Assembly: GCA_965116435.1 (NCBI GenBank)
Contig: OZ220686.1
Location: forward strand, 992,001 to 1,056,000
DNA: 64,000 nucleotides
Direction of reading: 5' to 3'
From: VXPQ01 sp965116435
Lineage (GTDB): Bacteria; Bacteroidota; Rhodothermia; Rhodothermales; VXPQ01
In this document: positions 34,262-43,966 of the stretch, one piece after another
How the letters are laid out: each line of letters begins with the position of its first letter
Numbering within the stretch: the stretch's first letter is position 1
Program-made: the position numbers and the translations under genes
The notes under the pieces: generated by a model
Database searches by the model: none
What the model saw: only the letters and a program-made list of their open reading frames with translations
What the model was told of the DNA's origin: nothing

Positions 34262-35890
34262 TTACCCCGCGCCCCTTCCTTGCAACCGCACCACCTGATG
34301 TTCCGCGGTATCCATATCAAGCGTTTCGCGGAGCATATCCAGAAATCCCATGCCGTATTTGTTGAGAAAATGCAGCACGGACAGCTCCCGTTCCTGCAAC
34401 GCCCCGTTCGGGTACGCATTTCCCTGCGCCTTTTCGAGGCGGGCGCGCATCGTTTCCTGTTTTTTCTTTTCCGCCCGGACCGCCTTCGCCCGCAAACGAA
34501 ATAATTCGTCCGTCATCGCCTTCTGGGCCGCATCGGTCGCTTTTTCCAGCGTACCGTCCACCTCGCGCAGCGCCCCACGCACCGGCTCCACCGCCTCGCC
34601 AAGGCGCCGGACCGCCTCGTCGAACGCCTTGTCGATCGCATCCGGCATCGCATCCGCCGCGACGCGGTGAAAAAGCCGACCCGCGTCCTCCGCCAAATCC
34701 CCCACCTTCAATCCGTACGCATCCAGCGCCTTCGCCACATGCGGCTCCAGAAAGGTGGCGCTCGCCCGGGGATACACAAGCGGCATAGGTAGCCCGGCCC
34801 ATTCGTACAAGCGGCGGCACTGCGCAAAATAGGCGATTTCGCCCGGGCCGCCCACATACATCGCCGTGGGCAGCAACAAGTCCTGCATCAGAGGACGAAG
34901 TAGCACATTCGGACTGAACGATTCCGGAGACTGGCGCAAAAGATCCAGCGCCTCCGCCCGCGTCATGCGGCGGCCCGCACCGCGCGCCACGAACTCCCCG
35001 CCCTCAAGGTCAAGCGGAATCCGCCGCCCTGCTTCCAGCAAAAAGAGATTCGTCGGACGCACGAACACTTGCGCATGGTACGCGCGCTCCAGATCCTCCG
35101 AGACCCCGCGCACAAGCGCCGCAGCCGTTTCTGATTCCTTGATTTCCTGCGCAAAAAGCGGCGCCGCCAGTCGTTTGAGGGCCGCATCGTCGGGATCCAC
35201 AAGCACGAGTTCAGGAAAAAGGACCCGGAGCATCCGGGCGAACCCCTCGGAAAGCGTCGCGCCCGGGCGGTACGCTTGCCGAACCATGCCCAGCATAGCC
35301 CCCTTGAACTCCGTATCGGGAAGGATCTCCTCCAGGCGGTCCAGCACGTCCGCGCCGGGGCGTATGCGCCCGGTCGGACCGGTAGCCGCAGCCTCGCCTG
35401 CCTGCAAATGCACCTCGACAGGCCGATTCCCGCGCAGTACGACCGTCCTCGAAATTTCGTCCACATCGTGGTCCTCGCCGCCCAGCCAGAAGACCGGAAC
35501 CACGCGCCGACCCGTTTCTTCGGCGAGCCGCTCGGCCAGGCGAATGGCGGAAAACGCCTTCAGCACAGCATACATCGGCCCCGTAAACAAGCCCACCTGC
35601 TGGCCGGTCACCACAGCGACGGTATCCCGTGCGCGCAAGGCCTCGATGCCGCGTCGTGCCGCCTCGCTATCTCCCCAGGCTGCATGCCGGGCAAGCAGCG
35701 CATCGGCAAGCGCCTGCCGGTCCCGATCCCGTGCGGCGGCCCGCTCCGCTGCGCGCGCCCGCTCCCCCGCCTTGCGCCAATCGCCTGCAAAATAGCCTGC
35801 AAGCGCCTCATAGCGCATACAATAATCCCGAAAAAGCGCCGAAAAGCCGTGCAAATCGGCAAACGAAATACGCGCTGCGGACGCCTGCAT
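34262..35890 (-). CDS. bshC: Bacillithiol synthase, cysteine-adding enzyme
   Basis: Joins cysteine to glucosaminyl-malate in the last step of bacillithiol synthesis. The 542-aa protein has the BshC nucleotide-binding-like motif VVTGQQVGLFTGPMYAVLKAF, then VPVFWLGGEDHDVDEIS, and a long coiled-coil region near the C-terminus (VDGTLEKATDAAQKAMTDELFRLR). Ending in NKYGMGFLDML is typical. Together with bshB1 it shows the organism makes bacillithiol, as in Bacteroidota and Firmicutes. It lies 47 bp after the DUF151 nuclease gene on the same strand. Confidence 0.94.
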   Translation of the reverse strand: MQASAARISFADLHGFSALFRDYCMRYEALAGYFAGDWRKAGERARAAERAAARDRDRQALADALLARHAAWGDSEAARRGIEALRARDTVAVVTGQQVGLFTGPMYAVLKAFSAIRLAERLAEETGRRVVPVFWLGGEDHDVDEISRTVVLRGNRPVEVHLQAGEAAATGPTGRIRPGADVLDRLEEILPDTEFKGAMLGMVRQAYRPGATLSEGFARMLRVLFPELVLVDPDDAALKRLAAPLFAQEIKESETAAALVRGVSEDLERAYHAQVFVRPTNLFLLEAGRRIPLDLEGGEFVARGAGRRMTRAEALDLLRQSPESFSPNVLLRPLMQDLLLPTAMYVGGPGEIAYFAQCRRLYEWAGLPMPLVYPRASATFLEPHVAKALDAYGLKVGDLAEDAGRLFHRVAADAMPDAIDKAFDEAVRRLGEAVEPVRGALREVDGTLEKATDAAQKAMTDELFRLRAKAVRAEKKKQETMRARLEKAQGNAYPNGALQERELSVLHFLNKYGMGFLDMLRETLDMDTAEHQVVRLQGRGAG

Positions 35891-35937
35891 ATCAAGGGGC
35901 GAAAGATGGAAACGACAGGGCGCTATGCGACGGCGCG

Positions 35938-36525
35938 CTAATTCTGCTGGCGCTCGCTTTGGAGCTGCCGTATCTCGTCGCGAAGTTCGGCGGCTTTCTC
36001 GTAATTTTCCTCTTTCACGGCCACATCGAGCTGATGCTCCATTTGCTCCAGACGGCTCATGGCGGAGGGCGCCGCCGTCCGTTCCGTGCGTATGCTGGCG
36101 TCGTTCATTACGTCGGGGGCCACATAGATAGGTGCTCCGACGCGGACGGCCAGCGCCACCGCATCGCTCGGACGAGAATCAAGGTGGGACGTCTTCCCGT
36201 TATGGGTGTAGCAGATTTTGGCGAAGAACGTCCCGTCTCGAAGCTCGTCGATCACGATTTCGGTCACCTCGGCCTTGATCGCTTCCAGCAAATCGCGCAA
36301 CAAATCGTGCGTCATGGGACGCGGCGGCTGAATCTTCTCCATTTCGAGCGCAATCGCCTGCGCCTCGAAGATCCCGATGATGATCGGCAACTTGCGGTCC
36401 CCGACCACCTCCCCGAGGATAAGCGCATGGGCGGAGCCCCCGCTTGAAGGGGCCGTGGAAAGCCCAATGATATCTACCTTTACGTATTTCAACGCAGTTG
36501 AACGCAGTTCATGCCGCCAGCGCAT
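35938..36525 (-). CDS. Bifunctional nuclease family protein (DUF151) with UvrB/C motif
   Basis: Protein of 195 aa. The DUF151/BFN domain covers most of it (VKVDIIGLSTAPSSGG, LPIIIGIFEAQAIALEME, then HLDSRPSDAVALAVRVGAPIYV), followed by a C-terminal UVR motif (LEQMEHQLDVAVKEENYEKAAELRDEIRQLQ). Plant members cut RNA and DNA; bacterial function is uncertain. The ATG at 36525 overlaps the end of hisC by 17 bp; a later start near VKVDII is possible. This domain pair is common in Bacteroidota. It lies between hisC and bshC. Confidence 0.9.
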   Translation of the reverse strand: MRWRHELRSTALKYVKVDIIGLSTAPSSGGSAHALILGEVVGDRKLPIIIGIFEAQAIALEMEKIQPPRPMTHDLLRDLLEAIKAEVTEIVIDELRDGTFFAKICYTHNGKTSHLDSRPSDAVALAVRVGAPIYVAPDVMNDASIRTERTAAPSAMSRLEQMEHQLDVAVKEENYEKAAELRDEIRQLQSERQQN

Positions 36526-37606
36526 TTTCTAACGCCGTCATAAATGCCTTGTTCTCAAGTTCCGTTCCGGCATTGACCCGAAGAAAACCCTGCAACTCGG
36601 CGTACCCGGACATGGAGCGAACCAGGACGCCCTCCGCAAGCAAACGCGCTTTCAGTCGATCCGCATCCATCGGCGTCCTGAACAGTACGAAATTCGCTTG
36701 AGACGGCACAACCTCCACGCCTTCCATGGCCGCAAGGGCCGATGTGATCGCCAGGCAATCCGCTCGAATGCGACGCGCCCGCTCGGCAATCATGTCCGGC
36801 CAGGACGTGAGCAGGATGCGCGCCGCGGCGGAAGCCAGCGGATCAATCATGAACGGCGTCCTCGCCTTGCGCAATTCACGCAGCACATCGGGATGGGCTA
36901 TGAGAAAACCAAGACGCAACCCGGCCAGTCCGCATGCCTTGGAAAAGGTGCGCAGCAAGATCAGGTTGGGATATTCGTCCATCAGCCGGAGCGCACTGCC
37001 TTCCTCCGAAAATTCCAGGTACGCTTCGTCCACCACGACAAAGCCCTCCGAAGCGTCGGCTACCGCCGCAATTTCGTCCAGCGTCATAGCGAGGCCCGTA
37101 GGATTGTTGGGCGTCGCAAGCACGATCAGCCCCGGGCGCCGCTGCCGGGCCGCCTCCGCCAGCGCCTCCGTATCGAAGCGAAAGTCTTCCCGGCAAGGCA
37201 CTTCGAACAGATCGCCGTCGTGCAACAACGCCGTCTTGGCGTAGAACGAAAACAAGGGGCGGGGCAGAACTACAGGAGTACCGGGGCCGATCAACGAAAG
37301 GCCCAGCAGCCCGGCCAGGTCGTTGGACCCGTTTCCCACGATGACCCCGGCGGGATCGCATCCTGCCCAGGCGGCGAACGCGTGCGCCAGCGGCTCCGCA
37401 AATTCGTCCGGATACCGATTAAACGAAATACGCGCAAACGCCCGCAGCACCTCCTCCTTCGCCTCGGGGGGCAGGTCGTACGGACTTTCGTTCTGGTTTA
37501 ATTTTACCGTGGTCGCCTCCGGGAGGCCGACCAGATACGGGCTGCGGGCGCGAACCGCCGGACGAATGCGGCGGACGAGCTCATCCATGCGGACGTGTGG
37601 ACTCAT
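36509..37606 (-). CDS. hisC: Histidinol-phosphate aminotransferase
   Basis: PLP-dependent transamination of imidazole-acetol phosphate in histidine synthesis. The protein starts MSPHVRMDELVRRIRP, has KLNQNESPYDLPPEAKEEVLRAF, VVDEAYLEFSEEGS, and the PLP-lysine region LLRTFSKACGLAGLRLGF. The frame continues upstream over hisD, but that is a shadow. The ATG at 37606 has a purine-rich ribosome site (GGGAAGAGG) just before it, whereas 37588 has none. It overlaps hisD by 26 bp, indicating coupled translation. Length (365 aa) is normal. Confidence 0.94.
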   Translation of the reverse strand: MSPHVRMDELVRRIRPAVRARSPYLVGLPEATTVKLNQNESPYDLPPEAKEEVLRAFARISFNRYPDEFAEPLAHAFAAWAGCDPAGVIVGNGSNDLAGLLGLSLIGPGTPVVLPRPLFSFYAKTALLHDGDLFEVPCREDFRFDTEALAEAARQRRPGLIVLATPNNPTGLAMTLDEIAAVADASEGFVVVDEAYLEFSEEGSALRLMDEYPNLILLRTFSKACGLAGLRLGFLIAHPDVLRELRKARTPFMIDPLASAAARILLTSWPDMIAERARRIRADCLAITSALAAMEGVEVVPSQANFVLFRTPMDADRLKARLLAEGVLVRSMSGYAELQGFLRVNAGTELENKAFMTALENALAA

Positions 37607-38924
37607 CCTCTTCCCTGTTCGATGCGCTGTGTGCAGAAACGTCTCCTTCCAACCGAACCTCCACGGCGCGAGCATGCGCCTCCAGCCCCTCTGCCCTCGC
37701 AAACGCAGCAATGCGCGAAGCGGTTCTTGCAAGCCGCGTTTCGGTCCAGGCAATGACGGATTGCCTGCGCACGAAATCCTCGACGCCCAGCGCCGAGGCA
37801 TACCGCGCCGTGCCGCCGGTAGGAAGAACATGGTTCGGTCCGGCAAAATAATCGCCCACCGGCTCTGGAGAAAACGGCCCCAGAAAAATGGCGCCTGCGT
37901 GGCGGATGCGGGGCAAGACGGACGCCGGATCGCAGGTCAATACTTCAAGGTGCTCGGGAGCCAGTTCGTTGACGACCTGAATGGCCTCGTCCAGCGTATC
38001 GGTCACAATGCAGGCGCCGTATTCGGCAAGCGAGGCCTCCACGACGGCGCGACGCGGCAAGGACGCCGCCATGTCGGCAGCATGGCGCCGGACCGCTTCC
38101 GCCAGCGCAGCGTCCGGCGTCGTCAACACCGCCGAAGCCCGGAGGTCATGCTCGGCCTGCGCCAGCAAATCGGCCGCCGCAAAACGCGGATCGGCGGAGG
38201 CGTCCGCCAGCACGACGATTTCGCTTGGGCCCGCCACCGAATCAATGTCCACCAAGCCGTACGCCTGCTTCTTGGCCGTCGCCACATAGGCGTTGCCAGG
38301 CCCTACTATCTTGTCGACGCGCGGCGCGGTTTCCGTCCCGAAGGCGAACATGGCGATTGCCTGCGCGCCGCCCGCAGCAAAGACATGGTCCACGCCAAGC
38401 ATGCGGGCCGCGGCCAACACAAGCGGATGCGGCAATCCGTCTGGACCCGGCGGCGACGCGAGATACAAATGTTCCACGCCTGCAACCTGCGCCGGAATGA
38501 CATTCATGAGCACGCTGGACGGATACGCCGCCGTACCGCCGGGCACATACACCCCGACCCGTTCCAGAGGCGCATAGCGTTGCCCCAATCCGGCGCCGTC
38601 CTCTTCCGTATCGAACCACGACGCCCGCCGTTGCTTTTTGTGAAAACGGCGGATATTGTCGGCGGCTTCGGAAAGAATGCGGCGCAGCGAATCGTTCAGG
38701 CCGGCGTGCGCCTCGGCAAGCCGCTCGGCGTCCACAAGCAACGAGGCCGGACGCACCCCGTCGAACCGTTCCGTACAATCGAGTACGGCGTCGTCGCCCC
38801 CGGAACGCACTTCTTCCAGAATGCGGCGCACCGCCCCCTCGATCCGGTCATCGAACACGGCGCGGCGCGAAAAAAGGCGTTCCAGTTTTTCCTGGCGCCG
38901 GGCGAAAGGTACGACAGGAAGCAT
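37581..38924 (-). CDS. hisD: Histidinol dehydrogenase
   Basis: Oxidises histidinol to histidine in two NAD-dependent steps with zinc. Motifs include GVYVPGGTAAYPSSVLMNVIPAQVAGV, DKIVGPGNAYVATAKK, AGPSEIVVLADASADP and LAPEHLEVLT. The frame is open to 38993; the ATG at 38924 gives 447 aa and an N-terminus of usual size. hisC follows with overlapping ends, so the two form a hisDC operon. hisG, normally next to hisD, is not adjacent: a DUF3276 gene lies upstream instead. Confidence 0.95.
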   Translation of the reverse strand: MLPVVPFARRQEKLERLFSRRAVFDDRIEGAVRRILEEVRSGGDDAVLDCTERFDGVRPASLLVDAERLAEAHAGLNDSLRRILSEAADNIRRFHKKQRRASWFDTEEDGAGLGQRYAPLERVGVYVPGGTAAYPSSVLMNVIPAQVAGVEHLYLASPPGPDGLPHPLVLAAARMLGVDHVFAAGGAQAIAMFAFGTETAPRVDKIVGPGNAYVATAKKQAYGLVDIDSVAGPSEIVVLADASADPRFAAADLLAQAEHDLRASAVLTTPDAALAEAVRRHAADMAASLPRRAVVEASLAEYGACIVTDTLDEAIQVVNELAPEHLEVLTCDPASVLPRIRHAGAIFLGPFSPEPVGDYFAGPNHVLPTGGTARYASALGVEDFVRRQSVIAWTETRLARTASRIAAFARAEGLEAHARAVEVRLEGDVSAHSASNREEDESTRPHG

Positions 38925-39065
38925 GGCGAGCAGCAGAAAATAACGCACGCGCACAGCGAGCAACGCTGGAAGCGCCCCGCTCCGGCGACGCATCGCGCCT
39001 GGAATGGCGAAAGCCCTGCCGGTCTGGACAACAGGGCTTTTCAGGCAAACACGGTTCCGCCCGCC

Positions 39066-39425
39066 TTAGCGGTAGTCTGAATCGTCCGGGGAGTACTCCC
39101 GATCCTCAATGCCGGTCAGTTCCGGCAAATTGCGGAACTCGTACCCTGGCAGACGTTCGTCCACGACATGCTTGATGACATCGTGCAGCGCCGTAATGAA
39201 CTTGCCGAAATCTTCCTTGTAGAGGAAAACCTTGTGCTTCTCGTGCCGGTTTTCGCCAATGCGCTTGCTCTCCGTAATGGTTACGAAGAAATCTTCTCCT
39301 GACCGCGTGGTCTTGACGTCAAAGTAATAGGTTCGTTTCCCTGCGGGGACGCGCCTTGAATAAATTTCATCGCGGTACGAATGCGTCGGCTGGACGTCAT
39401 GTCCATTCAAATCGTCGTGCGTCAC
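39066..39425 (-). CDS. PUR family DNA/RNA-binding protein (DUF3276)
   Basis: Small nucleic-acid-binding protein of the bacterial Pur-alpha-like group, widespread in Bacteroidota and spirochaetes. The core YRDEIYSRRVPAGKRTYYFDVKTTRSGEDFFVTITESKR and HEKHKVFLYKEDFGKFITAL match the family closely. Its target is not known. The start is uncertain: no ATG lies close to the domain. A GTG at 39425 gives 119 aa; the frame extends to an ATG at 39542 through sequence that looks non-coding. It lies between recX and hisD. Confidence 0.85.
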   Translation of the reverse strand: MTHDDLNGHDVQPTHSYRDEIYSRRVPAGKRTYYFDVKTTRSGEDFFVTITESKRIGENRHEKHKVFLYKEDFGKFITALHDVIKHVVDERLPGYEFRNLPELTGIEDREYSPDDSDYR

Positions 39426-39609
39426 GTGCTTTGCGTACGTTTGTGTTTGGAAAATTTTGAGGGTGATAAAGGCACGGGACGTAACCGGCGTAACCGACGA
39501 TCCGTGCGTACATACGAAGACGGGCCTTGTAAAAAACCCCATTCTTATAATATACGGCTTTGTGTAACCGAATGCAATTTTTTGTGTTCCCAGGCCCGGC
39601 GCGGCATCG

Positions 39610-40281
39610 CTACGCGCCCCGATCCCCTTCGCGGGCCACGTCGAAGGCCACCCGACGCGCCAGGTCGGCAGGGTATCCCCGGCGCAGGAGATAATCGCAA
39701 ACCTTTCGGGTCCGCTTCATGGCGTCCGGCTCGCTCGCAAGGCGCCGCCACCGCACGCTTCCCAGTTCCGCCGCACGGTCCGCCAGCATATCCTCTTCGC
39801 AAAAAACCTTGTCCAGCGCCTCCTCCAGCACGTCGGACGCTACGCCTTTTTTCAGCAAGTCGGCGCGAATGCGCACAGGGCCATGCCCGTCCTGCCGGAA
39901 CCGGCGGTCGGCGTACGCCTCTGCAAACGCCCGGTCGTCCAGCAGGCCCATGGTTTGAAGATGTCCAACCGCCTCGTCCGCCACCTCGTCCGAATACGTC
40001 TTCCTGAGCCGGCGACGCACCTCCGCAACCGTCCGATCGCGATACGTCACATAGCGCAACGCCGCCGCGCGCGCCTGCCAGACCCGATCCTGGCGAACCA
40101 TCTGCTGCTGCTCTTCGACGTCGAGCGCTTTCCCGTTCGCCAACCCGAAGGCAAGCACCACATCCTGATGCAGGGAAAAGGCAAACCGGTCGTCGATATA
40201 GACCGAAATGCGGTCCGGAGATCGCTTTACCGCCCGCAACGACGTAATGCGGCCCGGCTGCAAGTCGATATCTTGTGTCAT
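39610..40281 (-). CDS. recX: Regulatory protein RecX
   Basis: Modulates RecA filaments during recombination and repair. The 223-aa protein shows the RecX helical repeats: ALRYVTYRDRTVAEVRRRL, then LLDDRAFAEAYADRRFRQDGHGPVRIRADLLKKGV, and a C-terminal repeat ending KVCDYLLRRGYPADLARRVAFD. recA is not adjacent. The gene starts 33 bp after the DUF4249 lipoprotein gene's stop. Motifs and length are standard. Confidence 0.92.
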   Translation of the reverse strand: MTQDIDLQPGRITSLRAVKRSPDRISVYIDDRFAFSLHQDVVLAFGLANGKALDVEEQQQMVRQDRVWQARAAALRYVTYRDRTVAEVRRRLRKTYSDEVADEAVGHLQTMGLLDDRAFAEAYADRRFRQDGHGPVRIRADLLKKGVASDVLEEALDKVFCEEDMLADRAAELGSVRWRRLASEPDAMKRTRKVCDYLLRRGYPADLARRVAFDVAREGDRGA

Positions 40282-40314
40282 AAATCCTTAAGAATCTGCT
40301 CGTCAAAACATGCA

Positions 40315-41247
40315 TTACTGCGGCGACACGACCGCCTCCCCTACCTGATCCACCTGCACATGCACCGAATCGACCGAAACCGCCGCAAAAACGCCTATGC
40401 CTCCCTGCACGCTCGAAATGGGTTCGCGCCGATCCGGATCATCCCGGCTGGCCGCAAACCGGGCGTAATCCGCCCCGGACCGAACCAGCGAAACGCGCAG
40501 GCCATGCGCCGGCAAGGGATCGTTTTCCCCGGGTACGCTGACGGCGTAGACCCCGGTCCAGGACCTGCCTGTCCCTTCGGTTTCCCGGGCTTGCTCCATA
40601 AACACATCGTCGGAACGCAGAAACAGATCCACGATGGGGGAAGAAAATGTGGTGAACGGCTGCAATTGCGCGCGCACCCAGAATGTTTCCGAAAACGCCT
40701 CGTCTTCCGGCGCAACCCATGCGATCGTGGCCTCAATGGGATAAATATATCCGGTATAGGCGCCGGTCGCCAGCGTATCCGACAACGCCAGCGAATCAAG
40801 CAGCACCGCCGAAACAGGTTCCGGCGGGATTTTCAGAGATACGTCGCGGATTTCTATTTCGGGCGGAACATACCCGAATGCCGTCACCAGGGTCTCCTGC
40901 CAACGCACGCGAAACGAGAACGCCTCCCCGGCGACCACCGTAGCGGCCCCGCGGCCCACGGGCGAATACCGTCCGGCTCGCCCCGGGTCCGGCGCATACC
41001 GCACCACATCCTCCCCCAGCGTCAACGCCACCTCGGCGTCCGAAACAGCCGCTTGCGCCGCATCGTACGGATTTCGGGGCGACGCAGTGCGGTGCACCAG
41101 CACGGTCGGCAGCGGCTGGCCTGTGTTGAGAAACCCCTCCACGACGACCTGCGCATCGTCCACCGGCGCAACCGTATCGCAGCCCCCCGCAACAAGGCCT
41201 GCGCACAACACGCCTGCCCACAGGATATATGTGGCCCGACCGATCAT
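40315..41247 (-). CDS. DUF4249 lipoprotein partner of the TonB receptor
   Basis: Surface or periplasmic lipoprotein of 310 aa. A signal peptide ends in a lipobox at AGLVAGGC (Cys near residue 23), followed by DTVAPVDDAQVVVEGFLNTGQPL, the typical start of DUF4249. The family is found in Bacteroidota, usually right after a TonB-dependent receptor, as here: the start codon overlaps the receptor's stop by 4 bp. It probably helps capture or process the receptor's ligand, by analogy with SusD-type partners; the ligand is unknown. Confidence 0.87.
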   Translation of the reverse strand: MIGRATYILWAGVLCAGLVAGGCDTVAPVDDAQVVVEGFLNTGQPLPTVLVHRTASPRNPYDAAQAAVSDAEVALTLGEDVVRYAPDPGRAGRYSPVGRGAATVVAGEAFSFRVRWQETLVTAFGYVPPEIEIRDVSLKIPPEPVSAVLLDSLALSDTLATGAYTGYIYPIEATIAWVAPEDEAFSETFWVRAQLQPFTTFSSPIVDLFLRSDDVFMEQARETEGTGRSWTGVYAVSVPGENDPLPAHGLRVSLVRSGADYARFAASRDDPDRREPISSVQGGIGVFAAVSVDSVHVQVDQVGEAVVSPQ

Positions 41248-43865
41248 AGTTGCATCCTGATTTCGAACAGGGGCAAGATGGGCAACCCGCGGCGATCCTG
41301 CATGTCCATGCCCTGATCCGAGGGAAGGTACTGCCGCGCCGTCACATTGCGGCGATTCGTCACATTGTACAAATGCAAGCGGACAAACCAGGAGGCGCCC
41401 ACCGCCTGGAAACGCCGCTCCGCCGCCACGTCCAGCCGAAAATAGGGCGGCAAGCGTCCGTTGTTCAGGTAGGGGCGGTACAAATACCGATCCGTTTCGT
41501 CCAGCGGATCACCTATGGCGTACTGTGCGACGGGCACCGTCGTCGGATACCCGCTTCGCCCTTCCATACTGGAAATGACGCGCCATTTTCCGAGTTTCCG
41601 GGCCGCCATGACGCCCACAGAGCGGGGCACATCATACCGGGAAGGCCGAAACGACGTTTCTCCCAGATCGGGGGAACGCGTCAGAGACCTCCCGCCGGCG
41701 TAATTCAGGCGAACGGACCAGGGGCCCCGGTCGGCCACCGCGGAAAGCTCCACGCCGTACGCCCGCGCACGGCCCCGCACGTACTGCCCAAGCAACTCGC
41801 CCACATCGATCCCCGGTCCCACCAGTTCGTTTTTGCTGCGGAACTCGTCTTCCGGAAGCAGGACATCCGTTACATGGCGCCAGTACATATCTCCTTGCAG
41901 CGTTACGCCTCGCCAGGGCGTACTCTCCACCCCTGCGGAACCCTGATAGCCGGAGGACGGCGCAATATCTTCGCTGGCCGGAATCCAGCGGCTCGTTACG
42001 AGATCGTACGTAAAGGCATAGCGATCGCGCAACCGGTGCAGATATTGCATGGTGCGGCTTGCCCCTGCGCGCACGCGAAGCATCCGGGGGGATACGACAT
42101 GCTCCAGCGCAAGGCTCGGACTCACATCCGTGCGCAATCCGGTCCCGAACACATTGAGCCGCAGCCCGGGGTGGATCGTCCAGCGCTCGTTCAGCCGCCA
42201 CACATCCTGCGTATACAGGGCCAGTTCGGGCTCCGCCGCGTCGTTCGTCTGCGCATGCCGGTCTACCGTGCCCGCAGAACGCCGGATGAGCGCATCGAGC
42301 GAGGACGAAAAATCGCGGACGCCGGCTTGCAGGCCAACCTGTATCCGGTGAGAAACAGACTGGAAATATTCCATGTCCATCTTCACGCCCATATCCTGCA
42401 GATCCACCCTGTAATCCGACTGCATGACCGCCGAAATCGTGGGGCGCAGCAAGGTGCTTTCGCGCGCCCGGTACGTGGACAGATACGCCGTTCCCGTCAC
42501 AAAAAAGCGCTCGGAAAACAGGCGCTGGTATCGCGCGCTTACCAACTGGTTGCGCCATTCCTGCGCCACCTCGAAGAACAGGTCCGCCGGGCGAAGCCAG
42601 GACGAAAAGTCCAGCGACAAATCGAAGGGCAGGCGCAAGTCCAGATCGTCGCCGCCCCGGTAATAACTGACCGAAAGCCGATCGCCCCTCTGGAACCGGT
42701 GCGTATACTTTGCGCTCGCATCGTAGAAATGGTATCCCGTGCGGAGCGTGTCCCGGCGGCCTTCCGCATTCTCCACAGGATGCTCGCGGCCAATAATCTT
42801 GTCGAGATAGGACCTGCGCGCCGCCGCCATGAACGAACTGTTGGCGGTAACCGGCGACTCGATCACCATGCGCCCGCTGAGCGGACTCAGCGCCATGAGC
42901 GCACGAGGGTCCTGCTGCGATCCGTCCTTCATCTGCGCATCCAGCACCGACGAGATCCTCCCTCCATATTCCACGGGAAACGAACCCCGGTACAGTTTGA
43001 TGTCCTTGAACGTCTCTGTCTGGAAAATGGAAATGAGGCTGAACGCATGCCAGGGATGGTACACGGGCGCGCCGTCCAGCATGTAGAGATTCTGATCGGG
43101 AGAGGCTCCGCGAATCAGCATGCCGCCATGCAGTTCGCCCGTCTTGCGGATCCCCGGAAAATGCTGGAGGGCCTGAAACAGGTCCGAGTCCCCGGGAAAG
43201 GATGGCAACTGTTCGAGGCGGCGCACCGATTCCCTGAGCAGGCCCGGCGACGCGGCAGCCACGGCGTAGTCCGCCCGTTCGTCTTCCACAACGATCCCGC
43301 CTCCTTCGAGGGCCAACGGAGCCAGCGACGCGATAACCGGCGCGGTCGATTCCGAAACCTGTTGCTCTGCCGTCGTATAGCCCAAAAAAGAAACCCGCAA
43401 CGCATACGCCCCCGGAGGCAGGGACGACAGCGCAAAATACCCGGCGTTGTTCGCAACCGTCCCGATGCGCAGGTCGGGAAGGTAAATATGCGCGCCGGGC
43501 AATGCCTCGCCGGTTTTCCGGTCCAGCGCGAATCCGCGCAACGTCCAGCGGCGCGCAACCCGCTCGAGGCCCGGGCCGGAAGCGCGCACCACCACATATT
43601 GCTTGCGGCGGACGCGCTGCGCTTCGAGCGCCGCCGGCTGGAGAATGCACGCCAGCGCCTCTTCGGCGGAAACGCCTTCATACGAACAGGTCGTCCGACG
43701 ATCCTGAACCAGCGTCTCCGAGAACACGATATCGACGCCCGCCTGATCCCGCACGGCGAGCAACGCATCGCGCAGCGGCGCTTCGTCCGCCTCAATGCGA
43801 ATGGTCTGCCCCGCCGCCGGAAGCGGCGCCAGCAGGAAGAGGAATATGACGAACAGCCAGCGCAC
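41244..43865 (-). CDS. TonB-dependent receptor with STN signalling domain
   Basis: Outer-membrane receptor of 873 aa. After a signal peptide comes an STN (secretin/TonB N-terminal) domain at about 25-75 (IRIEADEAPLRDALLAVRDQAGVDIVFSE), a carboxypeptidase-like regulatory domain (LRGFALDRKTGEALPGAHIYLP), a plug (FPGIRKTGELHGGMLIRGAS) and a beta-barrel ending EIRMQL. An STN domain in such receptors lets ligand-loaded receptor signal to a FecR-type anti-sigma factor; a sigma/FecR pair lies just upstream on the same strand. The ligand is unknown. DUF4249 follows with a 4-bp overlap. Confidence 0.92.
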   Translation of the reverse strand: MRWLFVIFLFLLAPLPAAGQTIRIEADEAPLRDALLAVRDQAGVDIVFSETLVQDRRTTCSYEGVSAEEALACILQPAALEAQRVRRKQYVVVRASGPGLERVARRWTLRGFALDRKTGEALPGAHIYLPDLRIGTVANNAGYFALSSLPPGAYALRVSFLGYTTAEQQVSESTAPVIASLAPLALEGGGIVVEDERADYAVAAASPGLLRESVRRLEQLPSFPGDSDLFQALQHFPGIRKTGELHGGMLIRGASPDQNLYMLDGAPVYHPWHAFSLISIFQTETFKDIKLYRGSFPVEYGGRISSVLDAQMKDGSQQDPRALMALSPLSGRMVIESPVTANSSFMAAARRSYLDKIIGREHPVENAEGRRDTLRTGYHFYDASAKYTHRFQRGDRLSVSYYRGGDDLDLRLPFDLSLDFSSWLRPADLFFEVAQEWRNQLVSARYQRLFSERFFVTGTAYLSTYRARESTLLRPTISAVMQSDYRVDLQDMGVKMDMEYFQSVSHRIQVGLQAGVRDFSSSLDALIRRSAGTVDRHAQTNDAAEPELALYTQDVWRLNERWTIHPGLRLNVFGTGLRTDVSPSLALEHVVSPRMLRVRAGASRTMQYLHRLRDRYAFTYDLVTSRWIPASEDIAPSSGYQGSAGVESTPWRGVTLQGDMYWRHVTDVLLPEDEFRSKNELVGPGIDVGELLGQYVRGRARAYGVELSAVADRGPWSVRLNYAGGRSLTRSPDLGETSFRPSRYDVPRSVGVMAARKLGKWRVISSMEGRSGYPTTVPVAQYAIGDPLDETDRYLYRPYLNNGRLPPYFRLDVAAERRFQAVGASWFVRLHLYNVTNRRNVTARQYLPSDQGMDMQDRRGLPILPLFEIRMQL

Positions 43866-43966
43866 GCCCCAAGATACCTATTTCCGCCCGGATGCGCCCC
43901 TTTCCGCCAAAAGTCTTCCGGGAACGGCGGCGCCCTCCCTCTCGACAGTCCGCGGAATTGCGGATT

